NCBI GenBank assembly: GCA_017390475.1
Contig: JAFPBO010000051.1
Coordinates: 389,897-453,896, forward strand
From: Loktanella sp.
GTDB lineage: Bacteria > Pseudomonadota > Alphaproteobacteria > Rhodobacterales > Rhodobacteraceae
Direction of reading: 5' to 3'
Length of the DNA: 64,000 bases
Numbering within the stretch: the first letter of the stretch is position 1; every line of letters starts with the position of its first letter. Positions 44,923 through 54,282 of this stretch are shown here, piece by piece. The notes beneath the pieces were generated by a model. The model saw only the letters and a list, made by a program, of their open reading frames with translations, did no database searches and was not told where the DNA came from. The position numbers and the translations under genes were made by a program.

Positions 44923-45810
44923 TTGACAGACTCGCCTTTGATCACCGGCAGCACCGCCGACTGGCTGGCTGATCTTGCCCTGCGCGGGCTGATCGGCACC
45001 GCCCGCCGCCTGCCCTATGCCGCGCGGGTGCGGATGATGGGCCTTGCGCTGGCCCATGGAATTGCACCGCTGGCAGGTTATCGCAAACGGGCCGAGACGC
45101 ATCTGGCGCTGATCTATCCGCAGATGCCTGTGGCAGAGCGTCGCGCGCTGGCCCACGCCTGCTGCGACAATTTCGGTCGCACCCTGATCGAGAATTATTC
45201 CTGGCGCGATTTTGCCACAAGGCTGGCAGATACGATGCCCAAAGGTCCGGGGCTGGCCGCCTTGCAACAGGCTGCCGCTGACCGCCGTCCGGTGATCTTT
45301 GCCACCGGGCATTTCGGCAATCACGAAGCGCCGCGGCAGGTCCTGACGCGGCTGGGCTATGATATCGGCGGGTTGTACCGGCCGATGCAGAATGCCTTTT
45401 TCAACGCCCATTACGCCCGCACCATGACATCATGGGGTGGGCCGGTGTTTGAACAGGGGCGGCAGGGCACCATGGGTTTCGTGCGGCATCTGCGCGGCGG
45501 CGGCATGGGGACCTTGCTGTTCGATGTCGCGGCCAAGGGTCCGGCGATCCCGTTTCTGGGTCAGCCCGCCCATACCGCCACCTCGATTGCCGAGATTGCC
45601 CTGCGTACTGATGCGCTGGTGATTCCCTATTTCGGGGTCAGGCAGGCTGATGGGCTGTCATTCGAAATCGTGCTTGATGGCCCTGTCACCCCCGACAGCC
45701 CGCAGGCGATGATGCAAGAGATCACCCAGGCGCTGGAACGTCAGATCGCCCGGCATCCGGCGCAATGGTTCTGGGTGCATCGGCGCTGGAAACCGCGCCA
45801 GGACGGTTAG
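44923..45810 (+). CDS. Lipid A biosynthesis-type acyltransferase (LpxL/HtrB family)
   Basis: A 295-residue lysophospholipid/lauroyl acyltransferase-family protein: an RTLIENYSWRDF region, the FATGHFGNHEAPRQV motif (H-x4-E catalytic pair: GHFGNHEA), LYRPMQNAFFNAH, GFVRHLRGGGMGTLLFD and WFWVHRRWKPR at the end. It transfers a secondary acyl chain to lipid A or a lipid precursor at the inner membrane. The start is uncertain: TTG at 44923 (LTDSPLITG) gives the family's usual N-terminus; a TTG at 44854 gives 318 residues. It overlaps the convergent DUF1223 gene by 4 bases. Confidence 0.85.
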   Translation: MTDSPLITGSTADWLADLALRGLIGTARRLPYAARVRMMGLALAHGIAPLAGYRKRAETHLALIYPQMPVAERRALAHACCDNFGRTLIENYSWRDFATRLADTMPKGPGLAALQQAAADRRPVIFATGHFGNHEAPRQVLTRLGYDIGGLYRPMQNAFFNAHYARTMTSWGGPVFEQGRQGTMGFVRHLRGGGMGTLLFDVAAKGPAIPFLGQPAHTATSIAEIALRTDALVIPYFGVRQADGLSFEIVLDGPVTPDSPQAMMQEITQALERQIARHPAQWFWVHRRWKPRQDG

Positions 45811-46499
45811 CGCAGCCGCGCCGCGCCGACAATCGCGCCCGGGCCGGTCTTTTGCAAGATCACCACCACTGGGTCTGCGCCTTCGACGCGGGCGCGCAGC
45901 TCTAGCGGGGTGGTCCCGTCCCACTGGCGCAATACCTCCCAGGAGGTGACGACATTGGCATATTCCATGACATTACCGGCATTTTCGCCATGCCGGATAT
46001 TGACGGTTTGCAGGGGGACATAGCGCACCAGCTGCACATCGTAAGTGCCCGGCACACCGGGATTGGCGGTGATCGTCACAATATCGCCGGTTCTGGTCAG
46101 CTGCACGTCAAAGCCGCTTTGCAGGCGGGCGTGGGCCTGCAACGTATCCATCACCTGCATCGGGCGCGATCCCACCAGCTGATCCACCCCACCCACCACC
46201 ATCTGGGGTGTATAGATCGTCCTTGCTTCGGTGGCGCGGGCATAGGCCTGCTGCCGGGCGGTGTTTTCGGGCCGACCAAAGACATCGACCCAGCCGATGT
46301 AATCCCAGTAATCCACATGAAGCGCCAGCGCGATCACATTGTCCCGGGTCGCCAGATTGCGCAGGATTTCATCCGCCGGCGGACAGGCCGAACACCCCTG
46401 AGAGGTGAACAGTTCAACCACAACAGGGTTGTTCTGCGCCATGACTTGCGGGGTCTGCAAGAAACTGAAAATTGAGATCGCTGCAAAAATTAGACGCAT
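45807..46499 (-). CDS. DUF1223 thioredoxin-like exported protein
   Basis: A 230-residue DUF1223 protein with signal peptide (cleavage near QVMAQN). A thioredoxin-like CxxC is in ELFTSQGCSACPPADEIL, and HVDYWDYIGWVDVFGRP and YTPQMVVGG are family landmarks. A periplasmic thiol-redox role is inferred; the family has no firm function. Convergent with the acyltransferase and divergent from acnA. Confidence 0.9.
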   Translation of the reverse strand: MRLIFAAISIFSFLQTPQVMAQNNPVVVELFTSQGCSACPPADEILRNLATRDNVIALALHVDYWDYIGWVDVFGRPENTARQQAYARATEARTIYTPQMVVGGVDQLVGSRPMQVMDTLQAHARLQSGFDVQLTRTGDIVTITANPGVPGTYDVQLVRYVPLQTVNIRHGENAGNVMEYANVVTSWEVLRQWDGTTPLELRARVEGADPVVVILQKTGPGAIVGAARLR

Positions 46500-46636
46500 G
46501 GTTCATCCCGATGACGGCTGCCCGCAAGAGTTAGACATATCTCCCACCGAATGCCAATCAAGCAATCGCGACTATCCGTGTGCTATGTTACAAAAGCACT
46601 CAATGTTTCAGCGCAATGCGACGAAAAATTCATCAA

Positions 46637-46656
46637 TTGTGTGCAATGGTATACAA
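46637..46656. promoter_or_regulatory. Dyad TTGTGTGC..GGTATACAA upstream of acnA
   Basis: A 20-base imperfect inverted repeat (arms TTGTGT / ATACAA with further partial symmetry) about 90 bases before the acnA start. The TTGTATACAA-like arms resemble operators of some GntR-family regulators, but no regulator can be named. The rest of the 247-base acnA upstream region shows no gene. Confidence 0.35.
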
Positions 46657-46746
46657 ATAATCGCGACACCCCCTTGATCGGTGGCCCGGCATCGGGCAAA
46701 AGCGGCGCAATAGCCTTGCTTTGCATAAGCCACGAAAGGGATAGCC

Positions 46747-49524
46747 ATGACCGTTACAGTCGGCAAAGATACCGCCAAAACCCGCAAGACCCTGACCGTC
46801 GGCGACCAGTCGGTCGCCTATTATTCGATCCCCGCCGCCGAAGCCGCTGGTCTGGGTGATTTTTCGAAATTGCCCGCCGCGCTGAAAGTCGTGCTGGAAA
46901 ACCTGCTGCGGTTCGAAGACGGCGGTTTTTCCGTCTCTGTCGACGATATCAAGGCGTTTTCGGAATGGGCCGACAAAGGCGGCAAGAACCCTCGCGAAAT
47001 CGCCTATCGTCCGGCGCGCGTCTTGATGCAGGATTTCACCGGTGTGCCTGCGGTCGTTGACCTTGCCGCGATGCGCGACGGGATCAAGGCCCTGGGTGGC
47101 GATGCCCAGCAGATCAACCCGCTGAACCCGGTCGATCTGGTCATCGACCATTCGGTGATGATCGACGAATTCGGCAATCCCCGCGCGTTTCAGATGAATG
47201 TGGACCGCGAATATGAGCGGAACATGGAACGCTATCAGTTCCTGAAATGGGGCCAGAAAGCGTTCAAGAACTTCCGTGTTGTCCCACCGGGCACCGGCAT
47301 CTGCCATCAGGTGAACCTGGAATATCTGGCCCAGACTGTCTGGACCGATACCGACCAGAACGGCGAATTGGTGGCTTATCCTGACACCTTGGTCGGCACC
47401 GACAGCCACACCACCATGGTCAATGGTCTGGCCGTGCTCGGCTGGGGCGTCGGCGGGATCGAGGCGGAAGCCGCGATGCTGGGCCAGCCTGTGTCGATGC
47501 TGATCCCCGAAGTTGTGGGTTTTGAGCTGACAGGCGAAATGACCGAAGGCACCACCGGTACCGATCTGGTGCTGAAAGTGGTTGAAATGCTGCGCCAATT
47601 GGGTGTGGTCGGCAAATTCGTGGAATTCTACGGCGCGGGCCTTGATAACCTGCCTTTGGCGGATCGTGCGACCATCGCCAATATGGCGCCTGAATATGGT
47701 GCGACCTGCGGGTTCTTCCCGATTGATGACGAAACCCTGCGCTACCTGCGCAACACTGGCCGGGACGAGGGTCGCATCGCGCTGGTCGAAGCCTATGCCA
47801 AGGAAAACGGGTTCTGGCGCGGTGCGGATTACGCGCCGATCTATACCGCCACGCTGTCGCTGGATATGGGCACCGTGGTGCCTGCGATTTCCGGCCCGAA
47901 ACGGCCACAGGATCACATCAATCTGGATGTGGCGGGCAAAGCCTTTGGCGATTACGTCAAGGGCGTGCGCGGCGGCGTCGATGCCACGGTCAAGGAAGAA
48001 GCCCGTTGGGAAGGTGAAGGCGGCCAGCCCGAACCCACCACGATCCCCGGCGACGAAGGCCACCACAGCCGTGGCTATGTCAAAACCGACGAAGGCAGCT
48101 ATCAATTGCATGACGGGTCGATTGTCATTGCCTCGATCACATCCTGCACCAATACATCGAACCCTTATGTGATGATTGGCGCTGGTCTTGTCGCGCGGAA
48201 GGCGCGTGCCTTGGGTCTGAACCGCAAACCTTGGGTGAAAACCTCGCTCGCCCCCGGGTCACAGGTCGTGTCGGAATATCTGGAGGCTGCGGGCCTGCAA
48301 GAGGACCTTGATTCCATCGGGTTCAACCTTGTCGGCTATGGCTGCACAACTTGCATCGGCAATTCCGGCCCGCTGGATGCGCCGATCAGCAAGGCGATCA
48401 ATGATTATGACCTGATCGCCACCTCGGTCCTGTCGGGTAACCGCAATTTTGAAGGGCGGATTTCGCCTGACGTGCGCGCAAACTATCTGGCCTCTCCGCC
48501 GCTGGTCGTGGCCTATGCCTTGGTCGGTGACATGAATGTCAATATCGCGACGGATGTGATCGGGCAGGATAAAGACGGCAATGACGTCTATCTGCGCGAT
48601 ATCTGGCCCACCTCGGCAGAGATCAATGAACTGGTCGAACGCACTGTGACGCGCGAAGCCTTCATCAAGAAATACGCCGATGTGTTCAAAGGCGACGAAA
48701 AATGGCAGGCGGTCGAAACAACGGATAGCGAGACCTATGATTGGCCCGCGACATCGACCTATGTCCAGAATCCGCCTTATTTCAAAGGCATATCCAAGGA
48801 TGCCGGCACGATCCAGAACGTGAAAGATGCCAAGGTGCTGGCAATTCTGGGCGATATGGTCACAACCGACCACATCTCGCCTGCCGGGTCGTTCAAGGAT
48901 ACCACCCCTGCCGGGCAATATCTGATCGACCGTCAGGTGCCGGTGCGCGAATTCAACTCTTACGGGTCGCGGCGCGGCAATCATGAGGTGATGATGCGCG
49001 GCACGTTCGCCAATATCCGCATCAAGAACGAAATGCTGGATGGCGTCGAAGGTGGCTATACCACAGGGCCGGATGGCGCGCAGACCTCGATCTTCGATGC
49101 CGCCATGGCGCATCAGGAAAACGGCACGCCTTTGGTCATCTTTGCGGGTGAACAATATGGTGCCGGGTCATCGCGTGACTGGGCGGCGAAAGGCACAGCC
49201 TTGCTGGGCGTCAAAGCCGTGATCGCGGAAAGCTTTGAACGTATCCACCGGTCCAACCTTGTGGGCATGGGCGTGGTGCCGTTTGAATTCACCGGCGGCG
49301 ATACGCGCAAATCCCTGGGCCTGACAGGTGAAGAAACCGTCAGCATCGCAGGGCTGGATGCGGTCAAACCATTGCAAGAGATGACAGCCCAGATCACCAT
49401 GGCCGATGGATCGGTGAAAGAGATCACCGTGATATGCCGGATCGATACCGCCGTCGAGATTGAATATATCGAAAACGGTGGCGTGCTGCATTACGTGTTG
49501 CGCAATCTGGCGAAAGTGGCCTGA
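46747..49524 (+). CDS. acnA: Aconitate hydratase A
   Basis: A 925-residue aconitase of the AcnA/IRP type. The three 4Fe-4S cysteines are Cys467 (ITSCTNTSNP), Cys533 and Cys536 (GYGCTTCIGNSG). Substrate-site stretches include DLVIDHSVMID, GTDSHTTMVNGL, and the swivel domain GEQYGAGSSRDWAAKG. It interconverts citrate and isocitrate. Length is normal. The sequence CACGAAAGGGATAGCC before ATG 46747 provides the ribosome-binding site. Confidence 0.98.
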   Translation: MTVTVGKDTAKTRKTLTVGDQSVAYYSIPAAEAAGLGDFSKLPAALKVVLENLLRFEDGGFSVSVDDIKAFSEWADKGGKNPREIAYRPARVLMQDFTGVPAVVDLAAMRDGIKALGGDAQQINPLNPVDLVIDHSVMIDEFGNPRAFQMNVDREYERNMERYQFLKWGQKAFKNFRVVPPGTGICHQVNLEYLAQTVWTDTDQNGELVAYPDTLVGTDSHTTMVNGLAVLGWGVGGIEAEAAMLGQPVSMLIPEVVGFELTGEMTEGTTGTDLVLKVVEMLRQLGVVGKFVEFYGAGLDNLPLADRATIANMAPEYGATCGFFPIDDETLRYLRNTGRDEGRIALVEAYAKENGFWRGADYAPIYTATLSLDMGTVVPAISGPKRPQDHINLDVAGKAFGDYVKGVRGGVDATVKEEARWEGEGGQPEPTTIPGDEGHHSRGYVKTDEGSYQLHDGSIVIASITSCTNTSNPYVMIGAGLVARKARALGLNRKPWVKTSLAPGSQVVSEYLEAAGLQEDLDSIGFNLVGYGCTTCIGNSGPLDAPISKAINDYDLIATSVLSGNRNFEGRISPDVRANYLASPPLVVAYALVGDMNVNIATDVIGQDKDGNDVYLRDIWPTSAEINELVERTVTREAFIKKYADVFKGDEKWQAVETTDSETYDWPATSTYVQNPPYFKGISKDAGTIQNVKDAKVLAILGDMVTTDHISPAGSFKDTTPAGQYLIDRQVPVREFNSYGSRRGNHEVMMRGTFANIRIKNEMLDGVEGGYTTGPDGAQTSIFDAAMAHQENGTPLVIFAGEQYGAGSSRDWAAKGTALLGVKAVIAESFERIHRSNLVGMGVVPFEFTGGDTRKSLGLTGEETVSIAGLDAVKPLQEMTAQITMADGSVKEITVICRIDTAVEIEYIENGGVLHYVLRNLAKVA

Positions 49525-49532
49525 TATTAATG

Positions 49533-49554
49533 GGGTGCGCAGCACTGCGCACCC
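49533..49554. terminator. Palindrome between acnA and the ExoD gene
   Basis: GGGTGCGCAG-CA-CTGCGCACCC, a perfect 10-bp stem directly after acnA and touching the stop codon of the convergent ExoD-family gene. It could end transcription in both directions. It has the look of another dispersed palindrome. Confidence 0.55.
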
Positions 49555-50186
49555 TACCCCACCTGCGTGGCAACAAATTCGATCACATTGCCCACCAGGA
49601 TCCCCAGCACAACAATCAGCACCAGCGCCAGCAGCAGGACCAGCCCATCGCGGGTGATCAGCGCGATGGCCAGCACCGCCACAACCAGCCCGATCATCGA
49701 AGAGGCGAATGGCACCAGTTCCAGCACCGGCACACAGGCTGCCAGCATGATCACGCCGACATAGATCACCCGGCGCATCGGTGCCGATGTCAGGGCCGCC
49801 AGCCGGGGCCGGGTCACATATTCGCTGATCCGCACGACATGGCGCAGGGTATGGGCGGCTTGCTGCACCTTTGCCCCGGATAATTCACGCCGCGCCAGAA
49901 CCTGTGGCAACCAGATCCGGCTGCGCCCCAGCGCGCCCTGCGCCGCGATCAGGCAGATCACCAGCGCACAAAAGCTGGAAAACAACGGAATCCCGCTGAG
50001 CGGCGAGACCATCAGCAGCGCCGGAACCAGCAGACAGGGTGGAAATGCGGCATCGCCGAAACCGGTCAGCAGATCTTCGAACAGCAGGGTTTCAGCTTTG
50101 GCCACCCGCTGCAATGTCGCGACAATGTCTCTGATCGGGTGGCTTACCATAACCGCATTAACGCGATCGCTGTTGTGCGGTTCCAT
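49554..50186 (-). CDS. ExoD-family membrane protein
   Basis: A 210-residue protein of the ExoD family (exopolysaccharide synthesis, ExoD) with about four to five hydrophobic helices: LTGFGDAAFPPCLLVPALLM, IPLFSSFCALVICLIAAQ, VIYVGVIMLAACVPVLELV and a strongly hydrophobic C-terminus. ExoD affects exopolysaccharide production and alkali tolerance in rhizobia; the molecular function is unknown. ATG 50186 or 50150 may be the start; neither has a strong ribosome-binding site. Confidence 0.85.
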   Translation of the reverse strand: MEPHNSDRVNAVMVSHPIRDIVATLQRVAKAETLLFEDLLTGFGDAAFPPCLLVPALLMVSPLSGIPLFSSFCALVICLIAAQGALGRSRIWLPQVLARRELSGAKVQQAAHTLRHVVRISEYVTRPRLAALTSAPMRRVIYVGVIMLAACVPVLELVPFASSMIGLVVAVLAIALITRDGLVLLLALVLIVVLGILVGNVIEFVATQVG

Positions 50187-50195
50187 GCCAGCGGC

Positions 50196-50534
50196 TTAAT
50201 CGCTGACCTTTTTGACGAATTGCGATTTTAGCCCCATCTGGCCGAAACCGGGGATCTTGCAATCAATGTCGTGATCGCCGCTGACCAGCCGGATGCCGGT
50301 GACCTTGGTGCCGACTTTCAGCGCGGTTGATGATCCTTTGACCTTGAGGTCCTTGATCACGGTGACGGTGTCGCCGTCTTGCAGGATATTACCAACGGAA
50401 TCGCGGATCACATCGGTGTCAGTCTCAGCCACGACGGACCATTCATGACCGCATGACGGACAATTCAGCAGGGCATCGACGGCATAGGTGAAATCAGCGC
50501 CGCATTCGGGGCATGGGGGCAGTGTATCGGGCAT
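50196..50534 (-). CDS. YjdM/PhnA-family zinc-ribbon protein
   Basis: A 112-residue protein with an N-terminal zinc ribbon (CPECGADFTYAVDALLNCPS, two Cys pairs) and the PhnA/YjdM C-terminal SH3-like domain (DSVGNILQDGDTVTVIKDLK, KVKGSSTALKVGTKV). It was historically named for alkylphosphonate uptake, but no phosphonate genes are nearby and the role is unclear. It begins a few bases from the ExoD-type gene on the same strand. Confidence 0.92.
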   Translation of the reverse strand: MPDTLPPCPECGADFTYAVDALLNCPSCGHEWSVVAETDTDVIRDSVGNILQDGDTVTVIKDLKVKGSSTALKVGTKVTGIRLVSGDHDIDCKIPGFGQMGLKSQFVKKVSD

Positions 50535-50558
50535 GGGTTTCTTTCCTTGGTGGGGCGT

Positions 50559-50613
50559 GGCGGGGTGAACCCCGCCCTACGGGACATTTTGTAGGTCGGG
50601 GTTCTCCCCGACC
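50559..50613. repeat. Pair of GGTCGGGG-type palindromes
   Basis: GGCGGGGTGAACCCCGCCCTAC (50559-50580) and GTAGGTCGGGGTTCTCCCCG followed by ACC (50591-50613) lie in opposite orientation in the gap between the Atm1-type exporter and YjdM genes. Members of the dispersed family. Confidence 0.8.
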
Positions 50614-50629
50614 GGATCACGGTGGCGCG

Positions 50630-52456
50630 TCAAACCGGCGCTGCCTCTTCCTCGACCTGCCGGTTCCACAGATGGGCATAGCGCCCGTCCTGTGCCAGCA
50701 AGGCCTCGTGCCGGCCCTGTTCGACGATCACGCCATCCTCCAGAACCACGATCAGATCAGCATCGGCGATGGTGGACAACCGATGCGCGATGGTGATGAC
50801 AGTACGGCCCTGCCCCATGGCTTTCAGTTCTGCCTGAATTTCCATTTCGGTCTGGGTATCAAGCGCACTCGTCGCCTCATCCAGCAGCAGGATCGGCGGG
50901 TTTTTCAGCAAGGTCCGCGCGATACCGACGCGCTGTTTTTCACCGCCCGACAGTTTTAACCCGCGTTCGCCGACCTGTGTCTGATAGCCATCCGGCAGGC
51001 TCATGATGAAATCATGGATCTTGGCGGCTTTCGCTGCGACGATAATCGCCTCCTCGCCCGCATCCGGGCGGCCATAGGCGATGTTGTAATGCACAGTATC
51101 GTTGAACAGCACCGTATCCTGCGGCACGACGCCGATCTGGGCGTGCAATGTGTCCTGCGTCACGTCGCGGATATCCTGATCGTCGATCAGCAGCGCGCCG
51201 CCGGTCACATCATAGAACCGGAACAACAGCCGCCCGATGGTGGATTTACCTGACCCGGAGGAACCGACAATCGCGACCGTCTGACCGGGGGCGACATCAA
51301 GGTTGATCCCCTTTAAAATCCCCCGCGCGGCATCATAGCCAAAGGTGACATCGCGCAAGGTCACCCGCCCGCCGGTCACGACCAAGGGCTTGGCATCCGG
51401 CGCATCCTGCACCTCTGCCGGTTGGCCGAGAAGATCGAACATATCGCCCATATCGATCAGCGCCTGACGGATTTCGCGGTAGACCGTGCCAAGGAAGTTC
51501 AGCGGCATGGTGATCTGGATCATATAGGCGTTCACCATGACGAAATCGCCGACGGTCAGATCGCCGCGCTGCACGCCATAGGCGGCCATGACCATGACCA
51601 AAACCAGCCCGCCGGTGATCAGCACCGACTGGCCGAAGTTCAGAAAGGCCAGCGAATAATTGGTGCGGATCGCGGCATTTTCATATTGCGCCATCGCGCG
51701 GTCATAGCGATCCGCCTCCCATTTTTCCGCTCCGAAGTATTTGACGGTTTCGAAATTCAGCAAGCTGTCGATGGCTTTCTGGTTCGCATCCGTATCCTGA
51801 TCATTCATGATCTTGCGGATTTTCACCCGCCATTCGGTGATCGCAAAGGTGAACCAGACATAAAGCGCGATGGTTCCCACGACGACCGCCAGATACCAGA
51901 CGTCGAACAGGAAAAACAACACAACGGCGATCATCAGCAGTTCCAGCACCAATGGCCCCATTGAGAACAGCAGGAACCGCAGCAGGAAATCCACGCCTTT
52001 GACCCCCCGTTCGATGACACGGGACAGACCCCCGGTCTTGCGGGTGATGTGATAGCGCAGCGACAGGCGGTGGATATGGGTGAAGGTTTCCAGCGCCAAT
52101 TGCCGCAACGCGCGTTGGCCGACGCGGGTAAAGATCACATCGCGCAATTGCTGGAAACCGACATTCATCAATCTGGCAAAGCCATAGGCCAGCGTCAGAC
52201 CTACCGCGCCCAGCCCCAGTATAGTGGCGGCATCGGCACCTTCGGGCGCCAGGGCATCGACCGCTTGTTTATACAGGATCGGGGTGCCGACCGCGATCAC
52301 CTTGGCCAACAGCAGTACCAGCAGCGCCCAGACGACCCGGCGTTTGACCCAGCCCTGCTCGTCCGGCCACAGATAGGGCAATACCCGCCGGATCACGTTC
52401 CAGCCCTGGGTGCGGCTATTGTTCAGATTGGCTTCGGAATGATTGGTGGGGCGCAT
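50630..52456 (-). CDS. Atm1-type ABC exporter (half-transporter)
   Basis: A 608-residue fused ABC transporter: six-helix transmembrane domain (about 45-330) and ATPase (about 350-600; GSSGSGKSTIGRLLFRFYD, LSGGEKQRVGIARTLL, ILLLDEATSALDTQTE). The stretches RYHITRKTGGLSRVIERGVK and DSLLNFETVKYFGAEKWEAD are hallmark of Atm1/HMT1 exporters, which move glutathione-linked metal or sulfur species across the inner membrane. It forms a homodimer. Confidence 0.94.
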   Translation of the reverse strand: MRPTNHSEANLNNSRTQGWNVIRRVLPYLWPDEQGWVKRRVVWALLVLLLAKVIAVGTPILYKQAVDALAPEGADAATILGLGAVGLTLAYGFARLMNVGFQQLRDVIFTRVGQRALRQLALETFTHIHRLSLRYHITRKTGGLSRVIERGVKGVDFLLRFLLFSMGPLVLELLMIAVVLFFLFDVWYLAVVVGTIALYVWFTFAITEWRVKIRKIMNDQDTDANQKAIDSLLNFETVKYFGAEKWEADRYDRAMAQYENAAIRTNYSLAFLNFGQSVLITGGLVLVMVMAAYGVQRGDLTVGDFVMVNAYMIQITMPLNFLGTVYREIRQALIDMGDMFDLLGQPAEVQDAPDAKPLVVTGGRVTLRDVTFGYDAARGILKGINLDVAPGQTVAIVGSSGSGKSTIGRLLFRFYDVTGGALLIDDQDIRDVTQDTLHAQIGVVPQDTVLFNDTVHYNIAYGRPDAGEEAIIVAAKAAKIHDFIMSLPDGYQTQVGERGLKLSGGEKQRVGIARTLLKNPPILLLDEATSALDTQTEMEIQAELKAMGQGRTVITIAHRLSTIADADLIVVLEDGVIVEQGRHEALLAQDGRYAHLWNRQVEEEAAPV

Positions 52457-52519
52457 CGGTCTCTCCGGCTGACCGGTTCTTCCTAGGCGGATGCCCGGCG
52501 ATTGACCAGTGCTACGACG

Positions 52520-53641
52520 TCATCGGGCGGGTTCGGGGATGCGAAATACCTGACCCGGATAAATCAGATCAGGGTCGCGGATCTGATCGCTGTTCGCCTC
52601 GAACACCTGCACGTAAAAGATGCCAGCCCCCAGCGTTTCTTCAGCAATCGCCCAGAGCGTGGACCCCGGCTGCACGGTGCGGATCGCCACCTCGAACCCG
52701 GGCTGCGCGGTTTCTTCGGCCATCACGGCGGCGACATTGGCGGGTTCTTCACGCCGGAATGGGGTTTCCATCCGCGATACGACGGTGCCATCGCTGTCCA
52801 CCTCGTCAATCCGCAAGGTATAAATGCCGGTATCGACATCGGGCAGATCGATGCGCCAGTCGCGCCCTGCCAGCACCGGTGCAGTCGAAACAGGCCGATC
52901 ATCCAGATAGATCTGCACCTGTCCGTTGCCGGTGGCGCGACCGGACAATTGCAAGGTGCCTGCAGGATCATAGGTGATCGCGTCCAGCATGACATTGGGC
53001 GCAGGCAGCGCAGGCGCGCCCTGCGCGATCCGCAGGCCATCGGCATCGGCCTGCACGACAACCGGCGGGCTGGCGGCGGGCGTTGGATCAGCGGTGGCCA
53101 GATCTGCCAGTACCGCGACAGGCTGATCATCGGCATCCCCGATGGCGGGCTGGTCGATGGCAGGCATGTCCGCCAGCGCGGCGGGGGCCGTGATTGGTGC
53201 CACCAGATAGCTGCCTTGCGACGGCAGCGCGGCACCTGCTGGATCAGCCAGCAGCGACAGGCGGCGGGGCGCGTCAGATATCCCGGCCTCGGACAGCATC
53301 ACGAAACTGCCGCTGGCATCAGCCGTGGCAGAGCCGATCACCTCATCGGCAAGGATCAGGTCCACCACCTGCCCCGGTGCCGCGCGCCCGGCGACAACCA
53401 TGCCGCCGTCCGGGTCAAGGCGGAACGTATCGAATGTGGGCGGCGTGGCCGCGGGCACCATAATTTCTGCAGGTTCCGGTATTTCCGGCACTGGCGCGGG
53501 CATGACCACCGCAACATCCGGCACGGTTTCAGGCATAATATCCGGTGCCGGCCACAAATAGAAGGTGCCAGCCCCGATCACGACAATTGCCAAAGCGCCA
53601 AGCGCCCCCGCTTTGGTCTGGAATCCTTTGTCCTCGTTCAC
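52520..53641 (-). CDS. LysM-domain membrane-anchored protein
   Basis: A 373-residue protein with one N-terminal membrane segment (about 12-29: GALGALAIVVIGAGTFYL), a long Pro/Ala-rich region, two Ig-like repeats (DTFRLDPDGGMVVAGRAAPG and TYDPAGTLQLSGRATGNGQV, likely bacterial Ig folds) and a C-terminal LysM domain (TVQPGSTLWAIAEETLGAGI, YPGQVFRIP). The architecture fits a periplasmic peptidoglycan-binding protein. Function is unknown. Confidence 0.9.
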   Translation of the reverse strand: MNEDKGFQTKAGALGALAIVVIGAGTFYLWPAPDIMPETVPDVAVVMPAPVPEIPEPAEIMVPAATPPTFDTFRLDPDGGMVVAGRAAPGQVVDLILADEVIGSATADASGSFVMLSEAGISDAPRRLSLLADPAGAALPSQGSYLVAPITAPAALADMPAIDQPAIGDADDQPVAVLADLATADPTPAASPPVVVQADADGLRIAQGAPALPAPNVMLDAITYDPAGTLQLSGRATGNGQVQIYLDDRPVSTAPVLAGRDWRIDLPDVDTGIYTLRIDEVDSDGTVVSRMETPFRREEPANVAAVMAEETAQPGFEVAIRTVQPGSTLWAIAEETLGAGIFYVQVFEANSDQIRDPDLIYPGQVFRIPEPAR

Positions 53642-53727
53642 GACAGTGTTCCCCGCACAGATGGTTGAGCCAATCTAGCAAGCCCGCTATGACCGGGTCA
53701 AAGCGAAGCTGCAACAACGGGGTGCAA

Positions 53728-54282
53728 ATGTCCGATTTTCCACGATCAGTGTGTGTTTATTGCGGCTCTCGCGACGGAATCAGCCCCGATTATGCACAGG
53801 CCGCATCCGATACCGGCGCGATGCTGGTCCGCAACAATTGGCGGCTGGTTTACGGCGCAGGCGATGTCGGGTTGATGGGACGCACTGCGCAGGCGGTACA
53901 AAAGGCGGGCGGGCGCACCTTTGGCGTGATCCCCACCCATCTGATGGCATTGGAAGTCGGCAAGCGCGATCTGGACCAGTTCATCGTGACCGAAACCATG
54001 CATGAACGCAAAAAGGTGATGTTCATGAATGCCGATGCCGTGGTGGTGTTGCCCGGTGGTGCCGGTAGCCTTGACGAGTTTTTCGAGGCCCTGACATGGC
54101 GGCAATTGGGCCTGCATGGCAAACCTATCGTGCTGCTCAATATCAACGGGTTCTGGGACCCGTTACTGGCACTGCTGCGCCATGTGGTGGATCAGGGCTT
54201 TGCCGGGGATGATATCCTTGGCTTTGTCAGCGTCGCCGATGATGTGGCGGCGCTGGAACAGGTGCTGGCAGCGGCGCTATAG
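53728..54282 (+). CDS. LOG-family nucleotide phosphoribohydrolase-like protein
   Basis: A 184-residue LOG/TIGR00730 protein: CVYCGSRDGISPDYA, LVYGAGDVGLMGRTA, HERKKVMFMNADAVVVLPGG and the PGGAGSLDEFFEALTW motif (canonical PGGxGTxxE). Such enzymes release free base from nucleoside 5'-monophosphates (cytokinin activation in plants). ATG 53728 is chosen from the family N-terminus; there is no strong ribosome-binding site. It overlaps the convergent dehydratase by 6 bases. Confidence 0.93.
   Translation: MSDFPRSVCVYCGSRDGISPDYAQAASDTGAMLVRNNWRLVYGAGDVGLMGRTAQAVQKAGGRTFGVIPTHLMALEVGKRDLDQFIVTETMHERKKVMFMNADAVVVLPGGAGSLDEFFEALTWRQLGLHGKPIVLLNINGFWDPLLALLRHVVDQGFAGDDILGFVSVADDVAALEQVLAAAL

Noticed and set aside
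46633-48111. A 492-codon minus-strand frame
   Set aside because: Antisense to acnA, with no homology seen.
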